The notes: generated from the letters alone by a model not told the origin. A stretch of 64,000 bases of DNA from Bog-473 sp963741995 (GCA_963741995.1 CAVUKI010000001.1:186001-250000); one strand, 5' to 3'; shown: positions 34,102 through 43,020, counted from the first letter of the stretch. Program-made: numbers and translations.

Positions 34102-34872
34102 TTATTCGTCGAGCAGGTCGGGCTGCACCGACACGATCCAGTCGTAGAGCGGTTGAAAAGCGCGCCACCCGGCCATGGGCGGCCCGACCTGACCCGCGGT
34201 CTTCTTCGCCTGGTCGGGATCGATGCACACGGGAGTCCCGGCGGCCTCTGCCAGCAGCTGGGCCTGGCACGTGCGCTCCATGGTGATGAACCACCACGCC
34301 GCTTCGTCGACGGAGGTCTGACCGACGGTCAGCAGCCCGTGGTTCGACAGAATGACGGCCTTGTTCCCGCCGAGCGCGTGGGCCAGTCGCTTGCCTTCCT
34401 CCAGATCGAGCACGACACCCGTGTAGTCGTCGAAGAGGGAGTGGTCGCCGTAGAACGCGCAGGCGTCCTGGGTCAGCGGATCGAGCAGCCGGCGCAGCGA
34501 CGACCAGGACTTGCCGTGCACGGAATGCGCGTGCGCTGCGGCCACGACGTCCGGCCGTGCCGCGTGCACCTGCGAGTGGATGGCGAAGGCGGCCAGGTTC
34601 ACGGGCCAGTTGCCGTCGACCACCTCACCGTGGTCGTTGACCAGGATGAGGTCCTTCACCCGGATCATCTTGAAGTTCATGCCGAACGGATTGACCCAGA
34701 AGTGGTCGAGGAGCTCGGGATCCCGGGCGGTGATGTGGCCGGCGATGCCCTCGTCGAACCCGAAATGCCCGAAGAGGCGAAAGGCGGCGGCGAGCCGCTG
34801 CTTGCGGTGCCTGCGCTCGTCCTCGAGATTGTCGAAGGAGGGAAAGGTCACCGGGAGACGGTCAGACGGCAC
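34102..34872 (-). CDS. Class II aldolase/adducin family protein
   Basis: Zinc-dependent aldolase-fold protein of 256 residues (GTG at 34872). Seen: the N-terminal HFGFDEGIAGHITARDPE segment, WVNPFGMNFKMIRVKDLILVND, the metal motif AAAHAHSVHGKSWSS (H-x-H), and LSNHGLLTVGQTSVDEAAWWF with the downstream His. Relatives act on L-fuculose or ribulose phosphates, or as decarboxylases or aldolases in catabolic operons. It points toward the SDR/P450 operon end and is convergent with the ABM gene with a 16-base gap. The DUF35 and thiolase-like genes lie behind it on the same strand. Confidence 0.85.
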   Translation of the reverse strand: MPSDRLPVTFPSFDNLEDERRHRKQRLAAAFRLFGHFGFDEGIAGHITARDPELLDHFWVNPFGMNFKMIRVKDLILVNDHGEVVDGNWPVNLAAFAIHSQVHAARPDVVAAAHAHSVHGKSWSSLRRLLDPLTQDACAFYGDHSLFDDYTGVVLDLEEGKRLAHALGGNKAVILSNHGLLTVGQTSVDEAAWWFITMERTCQAQLLAEAAGTPVCIDPDQAKKTAGQVGPPMAGWRAFQPLYDWIVSVQPDLLDE

Positions 34873-34932
34873 ATCCCCATCCTACGGGAGGGTCACCAGG
34901 GAGACAACGAGACTGGTCGAGGCCGGCGATGC

Positions 34933-35349
34933 TCAGACCGGGTGGAAGTACGGCAGCGTGATCTGTTCGGAAGCTGCGTGGAACTCGACCGCCAGCCGGA
35001 GCCCCTCGTGCAGTGCCTCGGGCTCGCAACCGATGACGGCGCTCATCATCCAGAGTCCCTCGTCCAGGCGGACGACGGCGGGTGCGTACGGCACGCGGAA
35101 GGAGGGATCGGGTGGTCGCCACACCACGGTCCAACTGTACAGGGACCCCGTTCCCGCGCTCGGTTCCCATACCGGGGATGTCGCATGGCATTGGGCGCAG
35201 ACTGTGAACGCACCAAGGCCCCGAAAGGAGCACTCGGCGCAACGCTGGTAGAGCAATTGGTGCCGGCGGCAGCCTTCCCAGTACGGCTGACTATGGAGGC
35301 CGGGGTGCGGAACCGGGATGCCCTCTGTCTGGGGCAGCAGGAGGCTCAC
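34933..35349 (-). CDS. OB-fold/zinc-ribbon DUF35 protein
   Basis: Protein of 138 residues, GTG at 35349 in a GTGA overlap with the thiolase-like gene. The zinc ribbon, C-x2-C (CAEC) and C-x2-C (CAQC), comes first; an OB fold follows (PYAPAVVRLDEGLWMM and so on). DUF35 proteins pair with thiolase-like proteins. In steroid side-chain degradation, such a domain (in ChsH2) holds the Ltp2 aldolase. The direct coupling here suggests the same partnership, so this subunit probably holds the acyl-CoA or stabilises the enzyme next to it. Confidence 0.85.
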   Translation of the reverse strand: MSLLLPQTEGIPVPHPGLHSQPYWEGCRRHQLLYQRCAECSFRGLGAFTVCAQCHATSPVWEPSAGTGSLYSWTVVWRPPDPSFRVPYAPAVVRLDEGLWMMSAVIGCEPEALHEGLRLAVEFHAASEQITLPYFHPV

Positions 35350-36518
35350 GGACGTTCCCGACCCAGCAGCAGGACGTCGCAGAAGAGGGCACCTGATCCG
35401 CCGTTCGAGCACAGGGCGACCTCCGCACCCTCGACCTGGCTGGAGGAACACGTCCCCCGCAGCTGCTGGGTGGCGCGGATGACCCGCTGCAATTGCTGCG
35501 CGTTGATCCCCGGGTGGCTGAACGACATCGTCCCGCCGTCGGTGGTCACGGGAAGGAAGCCGCCTGGCCCGATGTTCCCGTCCGCCACGAACGGTCCACC
35601 TTCGCCGGGCCCGCAGAAGCCGAAGGCCTCGAGTTGCCTGATGATCTCGAACGAGAACGGGTCGTAGAGCTCGGCCACGTCGACATCAGTCGGTGCGAGG
35701 CCGGCCATGGCGAAGGCGATCCGGGCCGCCCGGGCTCCGACGAGCCCCGCCGGGAAGGAGTCGGCGCGGGGCTGGAAGTCCCAGACCGGAGCCACGACGT
35801 AGGCCGGTCCGAAGGAGTCGCTGGCGCCGCCGAGGATCCACACCGGCGCGGCGCGCTCGCCGGCGCGCTCCGCCTTGGTCAAGACGATGGCGCAGCCGCC
35901 CTCGGACGTCGTGGCGCAGTCGAGGAGATGGAACGGATCGGCGATCATGCGCGAGGCGAGGATGTCGTCGGGGACGAACGGCCCCCGTCCGGCGTAGACG
36001 GCATCGGGATTGGCGTGCCCGTTGGTACGGATCACGGCCGCCGCGGCGGCCATCTGCTGCGACGTCGTGCCGTAGGTCAGCATGTGGCGCCGCGCCATGA
36101 GGGCGAACTCGGCCGCGGTGAAGAGCCCGTAGCCCACGACGAGCTCGTTGGCCGGCCGGGTCCATGGTGCCGTCGAAGAACGATCGGTGTGCATGCCCGC
36201 ACCTCCGGCTGCGACCACGACGACGTTGCACTCACCGGTGGTGATCAGCGCCGCGGCGTCGAGGAGGGCGGGGATGCCCAGTGAGCTGGGTCGCCGGGTG
36301 CATGGTCCGAGGCCCAATTCGAGGGCGATCTGCGCGCAGTCGGTCCCCACCACTCCGTCGACCTCGCGGGGCGAGATCCCGGCGTCGGCCAGGGCCCCGA
36401 GGGCCCCCACCAGCGCGATGGACGTCGAATCGTGGCCCGGCAGGACTCTGGCCTGCGCCGTGTTGTCGACACCGGCGATGGCCACCGCGTGGAAGGGATG
36501 GGACGAGGTTCCCGTCAC
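35346..36518 (-). CDS. Thiolase-like/Ltp2-type protein, partner of DUF35
   Basis: Thiolase-fold protein of 390 residues (GTG at 36518 after a GGAGAAAG; an ATG at 36566 is also in frame). In place of the usual nucleophile segment (Cys in a GGNGCASG-like loop) there is PSSLGIPALLDAAALITTGE, so the classical Cys nucleophile is absent. LLDCATTSEGGCAIVL and DVAELYDPFSFEI are typical of the lipid-transfer (SCP2-thiolase) group, and Tyr in the latter is like the catalytic Tyr of Ltp2. Ltp2 cleaves a steroid side chain by retro-aldol reaction together with DUF35. By analogy, this pair may cleave a beta-hydroxyacyl-CoA. Confidence 0.85.
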   Translation of the reverse strand: MTGTSSHPFHAVAIAGVDNTAQARVLPGHDSTSIALVGALGALADAGISPREVDGVVGTDCAQIALELGLGPCTRRPSSLGIPALLDAAALITTGECNVVVVAAGGAGMHTDRSSTAPWTRPANELVVGYGLFTAAEFALMARRHMLTYGTTSQQMAAAAAVIRTNGHANPDAVYAGRGPFVPDDILASRMIADPFHLLDCATTSEGGCAIVLTKAERAGERAAPVWILGGASDSFGPAYVVAPVWDFQPRADSFPAGLVGARAARIAFAMAGLAPTDVDVAELYDPFSFEIIRQLEAFGFCGPGEGGPFVADGNIGPGGFLPVTTDGGTMSFSHPGINAQQLQRVIRATQQLRGTCSSSQVEGAEVALCSNGGSGALFCDVLLLGRERP

Positions 36519-36636
36519 GGGCCGACTTTCTCCGTCTGTGGGGGGAGCGGTCGGAGGCCGCCCCATCCGGAATCACCGTGCACGGCGCATACTCTCGCGC
36601 CCCGACGCCGGGTCCGGGGTGAGTGGCTGACTACCG

Positions 36637-36673
36637 GCTCAGGGGTGGGCCCGTCTGCTCAGGGGTGGGCCCG
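36637..36673. repeat. Two direct repeats upstream of a secreted hydrolase gene
   Basis: GCTCAGGGGTGGGCCCG is repeated exactly at 36637-36653 and 36657-36673, a 20-base period. GCTCAGGGG occurs again at 36720-36728, about three periods later. The block is in the 222-base gap before the secreted hydrolase, so it may be a binding site with helical phasing. Confidence 0.55.
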
Positions 36674-36740
36674 GCTAGCCTGCCCAGCCGCACGGGCGGT
36701 TCACGTTGGGGCCGTGGCGGCTCAGGGGGTTGGGGAGATC

Positions 36741-38216
36741 GTGTACCGCGGGCTGACGAGTGATGCGCCACACCGGAACCGTGTTCGGTCGGTGGTCGTG
36801 GCGTCCATGGTGTTGGCCGTTTCGCTCGTCTCGGGAGCAGTCGCCGGTGCCGCGGCCGCTGCGCCAAGCCCACCCATCGCCTGGTCGCCCTGCCCGACGG
36901 TGTCGGGCTATCTGTGCGGAACGATGCAGGTTCCTCTGCACTATGGCCATTCGTCCCGGGGCTCGGTACCGCTGGCCGTCATGGAGCATCCCGTGCCGCA
37001 GAGCAGGGGCGTCATCGTCTTCAACCCGGGTGGACCCGGCGAGAGTGGCGTCCTGATTCTGCCGATATTGGCGTCTCTGCTGCCTGAGGCGGTGAAGGAG
37101 CAGTTCACCCTGGTGAGCTTCGACGAGCGGGGCACCGGATCGAGCGAGCCGCTCCTTTGTGGGCCATCGGCGGCCGCGGCCAGCAGTGCCATCGCGGGGA
37201 CTGCAGCCGCCGGCCGCACCTTTGCCGGACTGGAGCGCTCCTGTCGGGACATGTTTCCCGCCCTGTTCCCGACCGCGAACACGACGACGTCTGCCCGCGA
37301 CATGGACCAACTCCGCGCCGCACTGAGGGTGAAGAAGATCGACTTCTACGGCATGTCCTATGGCACAGCGCTGGGATCGGTCTACGCGCAGCTGTTCCCA
37401 GGCCACGTGGGCGCCATGGTCCTCGACGGCGCCGTCGACGCCAACCTGAGCCTCGTGTCCGACGCCGAGGCCGACGCCCCGGCCATTGAGATCGCGCTGA
37501 CCCACGGGCTCGAAAGCTGCACCGCCACGCCGGGCTGCCCCCTCGGCGCTGACCCGGTCGGCTTCTACAAGAACCTGCAACAACAGCTGAGCCGCGCGCC
37601 GCTCGCCGCACCGGGTGGGGGCGACACGGTGCCGGTCACCGTGGGCGATCTGTACACCGCCACCCTGCTCTACCTCTCCGCTCCGAACTTCACGCCCGGC
37701 TACTTTCCGGCCCTCGCCGCGGCTGCGGCCGGCAACGGCGTGCCGCTGCGGTCGGTGGCGCTCGGTTTGGAGGACGACCTGAACGGGGAGTCGCTCGTCG
37801 GGCCACTGTGGACGATCACGTGCAGCGATGCGGTCGCCCATCCCGATGCGCAGACGACGGCGAACCTGGCCCGTACGTTGGCGGCGCGGTATCCGCTCGC
37901 CGGGGCCGAGGCAGTCGCCAACTACCTCATCGCCTGCCCGGGGTGGGGGGACTCGAGCCAGCCCATTGCGCATCTCTCGCCTCGTGGCGCGCCGGCCCCT
38001 CTGGTCATCGGCAACTTCTACGACCCCAACACCCCGTACGTCGTGGCGCCGCAACTCGCGGCGGCGACCGGCGGGCGGCTCGTGACGTTCGTGGGGTATG
38101 GGCACACCTGGTTGCTCAACGGACCGACGAACGCCTGTATGCAGAACGTCGTGACGTCGTACATCGTCGACGGGGTCCTGCCGGCCAAGGGGACGCGGTG
38201 CAGCGCCTCCCCCTGA
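36741..38216 (+). CDS. Secreted alpha/beta hydrolase with TAP-like C-terminal domain
   Basis: Exported peptidase or esterase of 491 residues, GTG at 36741 with a GGGGAG site. A signal peptide (VVVASMVLAVSLVSGAVAGAAAAA) ends around residue 40. The enzyme has FNPGGPGESG (oxyanion), DERGTGSSEP, the nucleophile GMSYGTALG (Ser), and a C-terminal TAP-like segment with GYGHTWLL as the likely catalytic His. It resembles Streptomyces tripeptidyl aminopeptidases. It is not obviously connected to the neighbouring SDR, which is convergent. The role may be nutritional or a cell-wall-linked esterase. Confidence 0.85.
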   Translation: MYRGLTSDAPHRNRVRSVVVASMVLAVSLVSGAVAGAAAAAPSPPIAWSPCPTVSGYLCGTMQVPLHYGHSSRGSVPLAVMEHPVPQSRGVIVFNPGGPGESGVLILPILASLLPEAVKEQFTLVSFDERGTGSSEPLLCGPSAAAASSAIAGTAAAGRTFAGLERSCRDMFPALFPTANTTTSARDMDQLRAALRVKKIDFYGMSYGTALGSVYAQLFPGHVGAMVLDGAVDANLSLVSDAEADAPAIEIALTHGLESCTATPGCPLGADPVGFYKNLQQQLSRAPLAAPGGGDTVPVTVGDLYTATLLYLSAPNFTPGYFPALAAAAAGNGVPLRSVALGLEDDLNGESLVGPLWTITCSDAVAHPDAQTTANLARTLAARYPLAGAEAVANYLIACPGWGDSSQPIAHLSPRGAPAPLVIGNFYDPNTPYVVAPQLAAATGGRLVTFVGYGHTWLLNGPTNACMQNVVTSYIVDGVLPAKGTRCSASP

Positions 38217-38222
38217 TCGGGC

Positions 38223-38969
38223 TCAGATGTACATGCCCCCATTGACGCCGATCAGCTGCCCTGTGATGTAGCTGGCTTCGTCCGAGCACAAGAACGCGCA
38301 CGTGGCGGCGATGTCGTCCGGCGTCCCGGCTCGCCCGGTCGGAACCATCTTCCCCATGACGTCGATGCTGGGCACGTTGCCCACGCCGGCAGCATTTCGT
38401 GCCATGGGCGTGTCGACAATGGTCGGGGGGATGGTGTTGACCGTGACGCCCTGCCCGGCGAACTCCCGCGCGAAGGCCTTCGTGAGCCCGATCACCCCAC
38501 CCTTCGACGCCACGTAGTGCGCCATGTTCGGCGCCCCCGATTGCGCGCTCGACGAGGAGATGGTCACAATGCGGCCCCAGCCCTCGGCTGTCATGTCCGG
38601 CACCGCCAACTGCATGCAGGTAAAGGTGCCGGTCAGGTTCACCGCCAGCAGCCGGTCCCACTTCTCAGGCGTGATGTCGGCCACGGCGTCGAACGACTCA
38701 ATGCCGGCGCTGGTCACCAGGATCGTGATCGGCCCGAGCTTCTGCCGCACGTCGGCGAACACTCGCTCGAGGTCGCCGCGATCCGCGACGTCGACCGCAT
38801 AGCCCAGCGCAGACCGGCCCTCGCCGGTCAGCGCGTCGGTTGCCTTGGTCACGCCCGAACTGTCACGGTCGAGCAATGCCACGGCGATGCCGTCTGCCGC
38901 CAACCTGTTGGCGACGCCGAGGCCGATGCCCGACGCGGCCCCGGTCACCACCGCAACGCGCCCGCTCAT
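38223..38969 (-). CDS. Short-chain dehydrogenase/reductase (SDR), paralogue of the 29326 gene
   Basis: SDR of 248 residues with GAASGIG (about 11-17), a TSAG in the NNAG position, AHYVASKGGV (YxxxK), and TGQLIGVNGGMYI at the end. ATG at 38969 overlaps the P450 stop as ATGA, so it is made with that P450. It shares VTVNTIPP and DTPM with the SDR at 29326-30096. The natural reading is that the P450 makes an alcohol and this SDR oxidises it, or the reverse. Confidence 0.9.
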   Translation of the reverse strand: MSGRVAVVTGAASGIGLGVANRLAADGIAVALLDRDSSGVTKATDALTGEGRSALGYAVDVADRGDLERVFADVRQKLGPITILVTSAGIESFDAVADITPEKWDRLLAVNLTGTFTCMQLAVPDMTAEGWGRIVTISSSSAQSGAPNMAHYVASKGGVIGLTKAFAREFAGQGVTVNTIPPTIVDTPMARNAAGVGNVPSIDVMGKMVPTGRAGTPDDIAATCAFLCSDEASYITGQLIGVNGGMYI

Positions 38970-40246
38970 TGCGCCCCCTCGGCAGGCGTGAATTCGATGT
39001 GCAGCTGGTGCAGTCCGCGCAGAATCCAGGTGGGCTCGTATTCGAAGTGACGGGCCGACGGCGGCCCGTGGTGTTCCTCGGATAGCCGGATGTCGTCCAT
39101 GCGGTCGAGGATGCGCGCAATGCTGACCCGGCCTTCCACGCGCGCCAAGGGTCCACCGGGACAGGCATGCACCCCGCGTCCGAACGCCAGATGGACCTTT
39201 GCGTTGGGCCGGTCGAGACGGAACTCGGCGGGACATTCGAAGAGCCGGGGGTCGCGGTTGGCGGCGCCGTTGAGCAGCATGACCGGGGTCCCGGCGGCGA
39301 TGTCGACGCCGGCGACCGTGGTCGAGCGCCGGGCCAAGCGGAAGTCCGACTTCACCGGGCTCTCTATGCGCAACGACTCTTCGATGAAGTCGGGGATCCG
39401 TTCAGGGTGCGCCCGCAGCTCGTCCTGGAGTTCGGGGTACTCGCAGAGGTATTTCAGTCCGACGGCGAGGAGCCGGGCGGTTGTCTCCTGGCCGGCGGCG
39501 AACAGGAACGTCGCCGTCCGCACGACTGCGCTCACATCTGGCGTGGTCCCGTCGGGGTAGGTGCCCAGGGCCAAACGAGTCAGTGCATCGTCACGAGGCT
39601 CGCGCCGTCGGTCTTCGATGTACGTGGCGAACCAGGCATCGAGACCTTCGAGCGCGTTCAGGCCGATGTCCCCGTCGCCTCCGACCTCGCCCGGAGCGGC
39701 ACTCAAGCCGAAGAACTCCCGGAAGCGCTGGTGGTCGGCTTCGGGCACGCCGAGGACGTCGGCGACAGCCAGCATGGCGAACGGCTGGGTGTAGGCGCTG
39801 ATGAACTCACAGCGGCCATCCGCAATGAACTCGTCGATCTGCTGGTCGGCCGCCCGCCACATGAACTCCTCGTTCTCCTTGAGGCGTTTCGGCGTGAGCA
39901 GGCGCATCACCAGGGCGCGCTCCTGGGTGTGCATGGGCGGGTCCATGGTCACCATGTGCTCGTTCATGGGCAGCTGGTCCCGGTGGCTGTCGATGATGGC
40001 TCCGACGTCGTCCCCCTCGAGCGGCACCGGAAAGGCCGCAAACGGGCCGATCACCGAGTTGCAGGAGGAGAACGTCTCGGGGTCGAGGTAGATCTCCATC
40101 GCTTCCTCGTATCCCGAGACGGCGACCACGCCGAGGTTGTCGGTGGGAAGGACGGGGCACTGCCCCCGCAGATAGTCGAAGTAGGGATAGGGATCCTCCA
40201 GGAGCGACTCGTCGCTGAAGAAGTCGATCGTCTCCCAGTCCGGCAC
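38966..40246 (-). CDS. Cytochrome P450 (second copy)
   Basis: P450 of 426 residues. GTG at 40246 has a GGGAGG site, and the frame continues upstream through the divergent promoter, which is not used. I helix AGQETT, ExxR in EESLR, heme loop FGRGVHACPGG with the Cys at about 362. It is closely similar to the P450 at 32432-33727 (PYPYFDYLRGQCPV, SSCNSVIGPF, TPKRLKENEEF), so they are paralogues, probably acting on related substrates. It is divergent from a TetR gene across paired TGCTNAGCA boxes (40305-40335), a likely local repressor. Confidence 0.93.
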   Translation of the reverse strand: MPDWETIDFFSDESLLEDPYPYFDYLRGQCPVLPTDNLGVVAVSGYEEAMEIYLDPETFSSCNSVIGPFAAFPVPLEGDDVGAIIDSHRDQLPMNEHMVTMDPPMHTQERALVMRLLTPKRLKENEEFMWRAADQQIDEFIADGRCEFISAYTQPFAMLAVADVLGVPEADHQRFREFFGLSAAPGEVGGDGDIGLNALEGLDAWFATYIEDRRREPRDDALTRLALGTYPDGTTPDVSAVVRTATFLFAAGQETTARLLAVGLKYLCEYPELQDELRAHPERIPDFIEESLRIESPVKSDFRLARRSTTVAGVDIAAGTPVMLLNGAANRDPRLFECPAEFRLDRPNAKVHLAFGRGVHACPGGPLARVEGRVSIARILDRMDDIRLSEEHHGPPSARHFEYEPTWILRGLHQLHIEFTPAEGAQ

Positions 40247-40304
40247 GGCGGCCTCCCTTCCCCTGCTCCGCCGCGAGGGCGGGAGCGCAACTCTGCTGTG
40301 CAGT

Positions 40305-40335
40305 TGCTCAGCAGAGTTTTGGCGAATGCTTAGCA
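40305..40335. promoter_or_regulatory. Paired TGCTNAGCA boxes between P450 and TetR genes
   Basis: TGCTCAGCA (40305-40313) and TGCTTAGCA (40327-40335) are near-perfect palindromes with centres 22 bases apart, two helix turns. They lie between the divergent P450 (start 40246) and TetR (start 40365) genes. A longer inverted repeat, ACTCTGCTG (40290-40298) and CAGCAGAGT (40309-40317), overlaps the first. This is the expected layout for local TetR autoregulation. Confidence 0.65.
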
Positions 40336-40364
40336 TCGGCTCCAGGATGTGACAAGTTGTCGGG

Positions 40365-40952
40365 ATGACGACGGCGTCCCAGCCGAGGCGGATCGGCGCG
40401 GCCGACTCCAAGACCAGGGCCCAGCTGCTCGACGCCGCAGAACAGCTGCTGCTCGACGAAGGCTACGCAGCCGTCACGTCACGACGGGTGGGGGCGAAGG
40501 CGGGCCTCAAGCCGCAGCTCGTGCACTACTACTTCCGGACCATGGACGACCTCTTCCTCGAAGTCTTCCGGCGCCGGGCTGATGCGAACCTCGCCCATTT
40601 TGAGCGAACCGCCGCCGCCGACCACTCCCTGCGGACCCTGTGGCGGCTGAACGCCGATCCTCGTGGCGCGGCCTTCATGGCCGAGTTCGTCGCGCTGGCG
40701 AACCATCGCAAGTCGATCCGGAATGAGATCGCCCGTTACGCCGAGCGTTCTCGCGCCGCCCAACTTGTGGCGCTCACGGCCGCGCTCGAAGCGGATGGGA
40801 TCGCTGCGGACCAGGTCCCCCCGATCGTCGCTCTCCTTTTCATGACCGGTCTCTCTCAGGTTCTCGCTCTGGAGCGAGGGCTCGGTGTCACTGCGGGCCA
40901 CGACGCCACCAACCGCTTCGTTCAGAGCGTTATTGACCGGCTTGAGCCATGA
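40365..40952 (+). CDS. TetR-family transcription regulator
   Basis: Regulator of 195 residues with an N-terminal HTH (DSKTRAQLLDAAEQLLLDEG, VTSRRVGAKAGLKPQLVHYYF, about 14-58), a helical C-terminal ligand-binding domain, and no membrane segment. ATG at 40365. It lies 29 bases after the last of the TGCTNAGCA boxes that are shared with the divergent P450 gene, so it probably represses itself and the P450/SDR operon. Its 3' end overlaps that of the desaturase gene on the other strand by 23 bases. Confidence 0.92.
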   Translation: MTTASQPRRIGAADSKTRAQLLDAAEQLLLDEGYAAVTSRRVGAKAGLKPQLVHYYFRTMDDLFLEVFRRRADANLAHFERTAAADHSLRTLWRLNADPRGAAFMAEFVALANHRKSIRNEIARYAERSRAAQLVALTAALEADGIAADQVPPIVALLFMTGLSQVLALERGLGVTAGHDATNRFVQSVIDRLEP

Positions 40953-42027
40953 CGAGACGCGGCTGGGCTGCGGCAAGGGCACCCGCCTGCAGCGCGCGGA
41001 TCGTCTGACGGTAAGAGCCGGTCAGGCTGTCCTCCCTGTAGCTGAGACCATTCTCGATGCAGAAGGCCTTCACAATGCCCTGGGCCCGAGACAAGTTGGG
41101 TCGAGGCATGTTCGGGAACAGGTGATGCTCAATCTGGAAATTGAGGCCGCCGAGCAACACGTTGGTGAACCAACCTCCGGCGACGTTCCGGGAGCTGATG
41201 ACCTGGCGCCGGACGAAGCTCAGTCCCTGCTCGGGATCGATGATGGGCATGCCCTTGTGGTTCGGGGCGAAGCTGCATCCCAGATACACCGAGAAGACCG
41301 CTTGCTGAATGGCGATGAACGCCACGGCTTTCAGCGGCGACAGGAACCAGAACACGACGGTCAGGTAGAGAGCGGCGTGCATGGCGAGGAGCGCACCCTC
41401 CAGGACGGCGGCCCTGTCGCGCTGACGGACGAGCCTCTGGACGCCCAACACATAGATGCCCGTGCTGCGGAGGACCATGAGCGGAAAGAACAACGGTGCC
41501 TGCCACTTGGTCATGAAACGGGAAGGCCAACTCGCGACTTTGATCGGCCCGTCAGCGGAAGGCTCGACCATGACGCCACCGACGTCAGGGTCACGGCCCA
41601 CTTCGTTGGGGTGGGCGTGGTGCGCGCTGTGCTTGGGGACCCACCAGCCGAAGCTCATCCCGATGAGGACATTTCCCACCGTCAACCCGAGGAGCCTGTT
41701 CGCCCGCCTGGAGCGAAAGACCTCGTGGTGGCCGGCGTCGTGTCCGACGAAACCGAGTTGCGTGAACGCCAGGCCGAGGAACGCGGCGATGGCGAGGGCC
41801 CACCACGAGCTCCCGATCAGCACCAAGCCGGCGAACCCCACGCCAAGGGCGGCGATCGTCAGAGGGATCATGAGGCCGTAGTAACCGAAACGGCGGTCGA
41901 GCAGGCCGGCTTCGCGGACCTTCTTGGCGAGGACGCCAAAATCCGCCGACGTGGCTTCGATGGTGGCCGTTGTCACAGTTCCGTTCCCCGCATTCTTCTC
42001 GAGCGCTACCGGGGACCGGGGCAACAC
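40930..42027 (-). CDS. Membrane fatty-acid desaturase
   Basis: Di-iron integral membrane desaturase of 365 residues. The histidine boxes are HDAGHH (about 96-101), HSAHHAHPN (about 132-140) and QIEHH (about 296-300), as in acyl-lipid or acyl-CoA desaturases of the linoleoyl-CoA desaturase type. There are hydrophobic segments around 50-90 and 210-250. GTG at 42027; GTG at 41976 is an alternative with a GGGGAACGGA upstream. It is convergent with the TetR gene. It may act on membrane lipids rather than the catabolic route. Confidence 0.88.
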   Translation of the reverse strand: MLPRSPVALEKNAGNGTVTTATIEATSADFGVLAKKVREAGLLDRRFGYYGLMIPLTIAALGVGFAGLVLIGSSWWALAIAAFLGLAFTQLGFVGHDAGHHEVFRSRRANRLLGLTVGNVLIGMSFGWWVPKHSAHHAHPNEVGRDPDVGGVMVEPSADGPIKVASWPSRFMTKWQAPLFFPLMVLRSTGIYVLGVQRLVRQRDRAAVLEGALLAMHAALYLTVVFWFLSPLKAVAFIAIQQAVFSVYLGCSFAPNHKGMPIIDPEQGLSFVRRQVISSRNVAGGWFTNVLLGGLNFQIEHHLFPNMPRPNLSRAQGIVKAFCIENGLSYREDSLTGSYRQTIRALQAGALAAAQPRLVMAQAGQ

Positions 42028-42126
42028 CGTGTGTCGACGCTCTTCAGTTGTGCGCCCACACTACCCCTCCCCAAGCATCTGTTGGGGCAGGCCATCGCCA
42101 CCAAAGGCCGTGACCTGGAACGGGCC

Positions 42127-43020
42127 CTACGTCGACTGCGTTGTGGGGTTGAACTCCCTGATCACGCCCTCTCCGAAGGCTGCCAACGTGTCCGGCGAGG
42201 CAAAGTCGCAGAACCACGCATACACCCGTTCCACGCCCCGTTCCTGGAGCGAGCCGAAGGAGTCGACGAGCTCAGGCGCGGTGCCGACGATCGGAGTCCG
42301 CCCGAAACGCCGGCGCGCCGTTGCTTCGATCTCGTCACGTGGGGCCGAGGGCGAGACGAAGGCCACTTGCACCTGGAGCGAACAACGGGCGTTGCCCGCC
42401 AGCGGCCGCATCTCGTCCAGCTTGTCGACGATGTGTGTGTGGACGTTCCACCAGTCGGCGTGCTCGGCGACAAGCCGCATCGTTCCCTTGCCCGCCCCTC
42501 CGATGACGATCGGAATGTGGCCGACGGGTCCGGGTACCTGTTGTGCGCCGTGCAGACTGAAATGCTCACCTTCGTAATCGAGTGCCTCGCCGGTCCAGAG
42601 TGCCTTGATGATCTCGAGTGATTCGCGCAGCCGGCTCAGCCGGACCTTCGGCTCTTGTGACCCGATGCCGAATGTGCCGAGCTCCCCGGCCACCGAGCCC
42701 CAGCCGATGCCCAGCTCGTACCGTCCTCCGGACGCATGATCGACGGAGACCGCTTCGCGCGCCAGGACGGCCGGATGACGGAAGGAGTCGCAGAGGACGA
42801 GGGACCCGATCCGGAGTTCATCGGTCTGACTGGCGAGCCACGTGTTGGTGATCATCGCCTCGAACATGGGCTGGCTCTCCGCCAGAGGGGGAGTGAGGTG
42901 ATCCATGCCGGCGATGCCGGCGAACCCCGCCGCCTCCGCCGCCCGGGCGCGGTCGACGAGCTGGTCCATGGTCAGCCGCATCTGCGGCAGAAAGAGCCAG
43001 AACTCGAGTGGGCTCGTCAC
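42127..43020 (-). CDS. Luciferase-like flavin-dependent monooxygenase/reductase (F420- or FMN-linked)
   Basis: Bacterial-luciferase-like (LLM class) protein of 297 residues. GTG at 43020 is chosen for its GGGAG site 6 bases upstream; an ATG at 43041 would add 7 residues. The N-terminal strand WLFLPQMRLTMDQLVDRARAA is typical, with the ELGIGWGSVAGEL and PIVIGGAGKGTMRL segments of the family. Actinobacterial members often use F420. Separated from the divergent alcohol dehydrogenase by a 163-base gap that holds a weaker copy of the ACCGGTCGG motif. Confidence 0.85.
   Translation of the reverse strand: MTSPLEFWLFLPQMRLTMDQLVDRARAAEAAGFAGIAGMDHLTPPLAESQPMFEAMITNTWLASQTDELRIGSLVLCDSFRHPAVLAREAVSVDHASGGRYELGIGWGSVAGELGTFGIGSQEPKVRLSRLRESLEIIKALWTGEALDYEGEHFSLHGAQQVPGPVGHIPIVIGGAGKGTMRLVAEHADWWNVHTHIVDKLDEMRPLAGNARCSLQVQVAFVSPSAPRDEIEATARRRFGRTPIVGTAPELVDSFGSLQERGVERVYAWFCDFASPDTLAAFGEGVIREFNPTTQST

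Noticed and set aside
36637..36673. Possible CRISPR array
   Set aside because: Only two exact 17-base units in tandem with 3-base spacing and no cas genes; it is a simple direct repeat.
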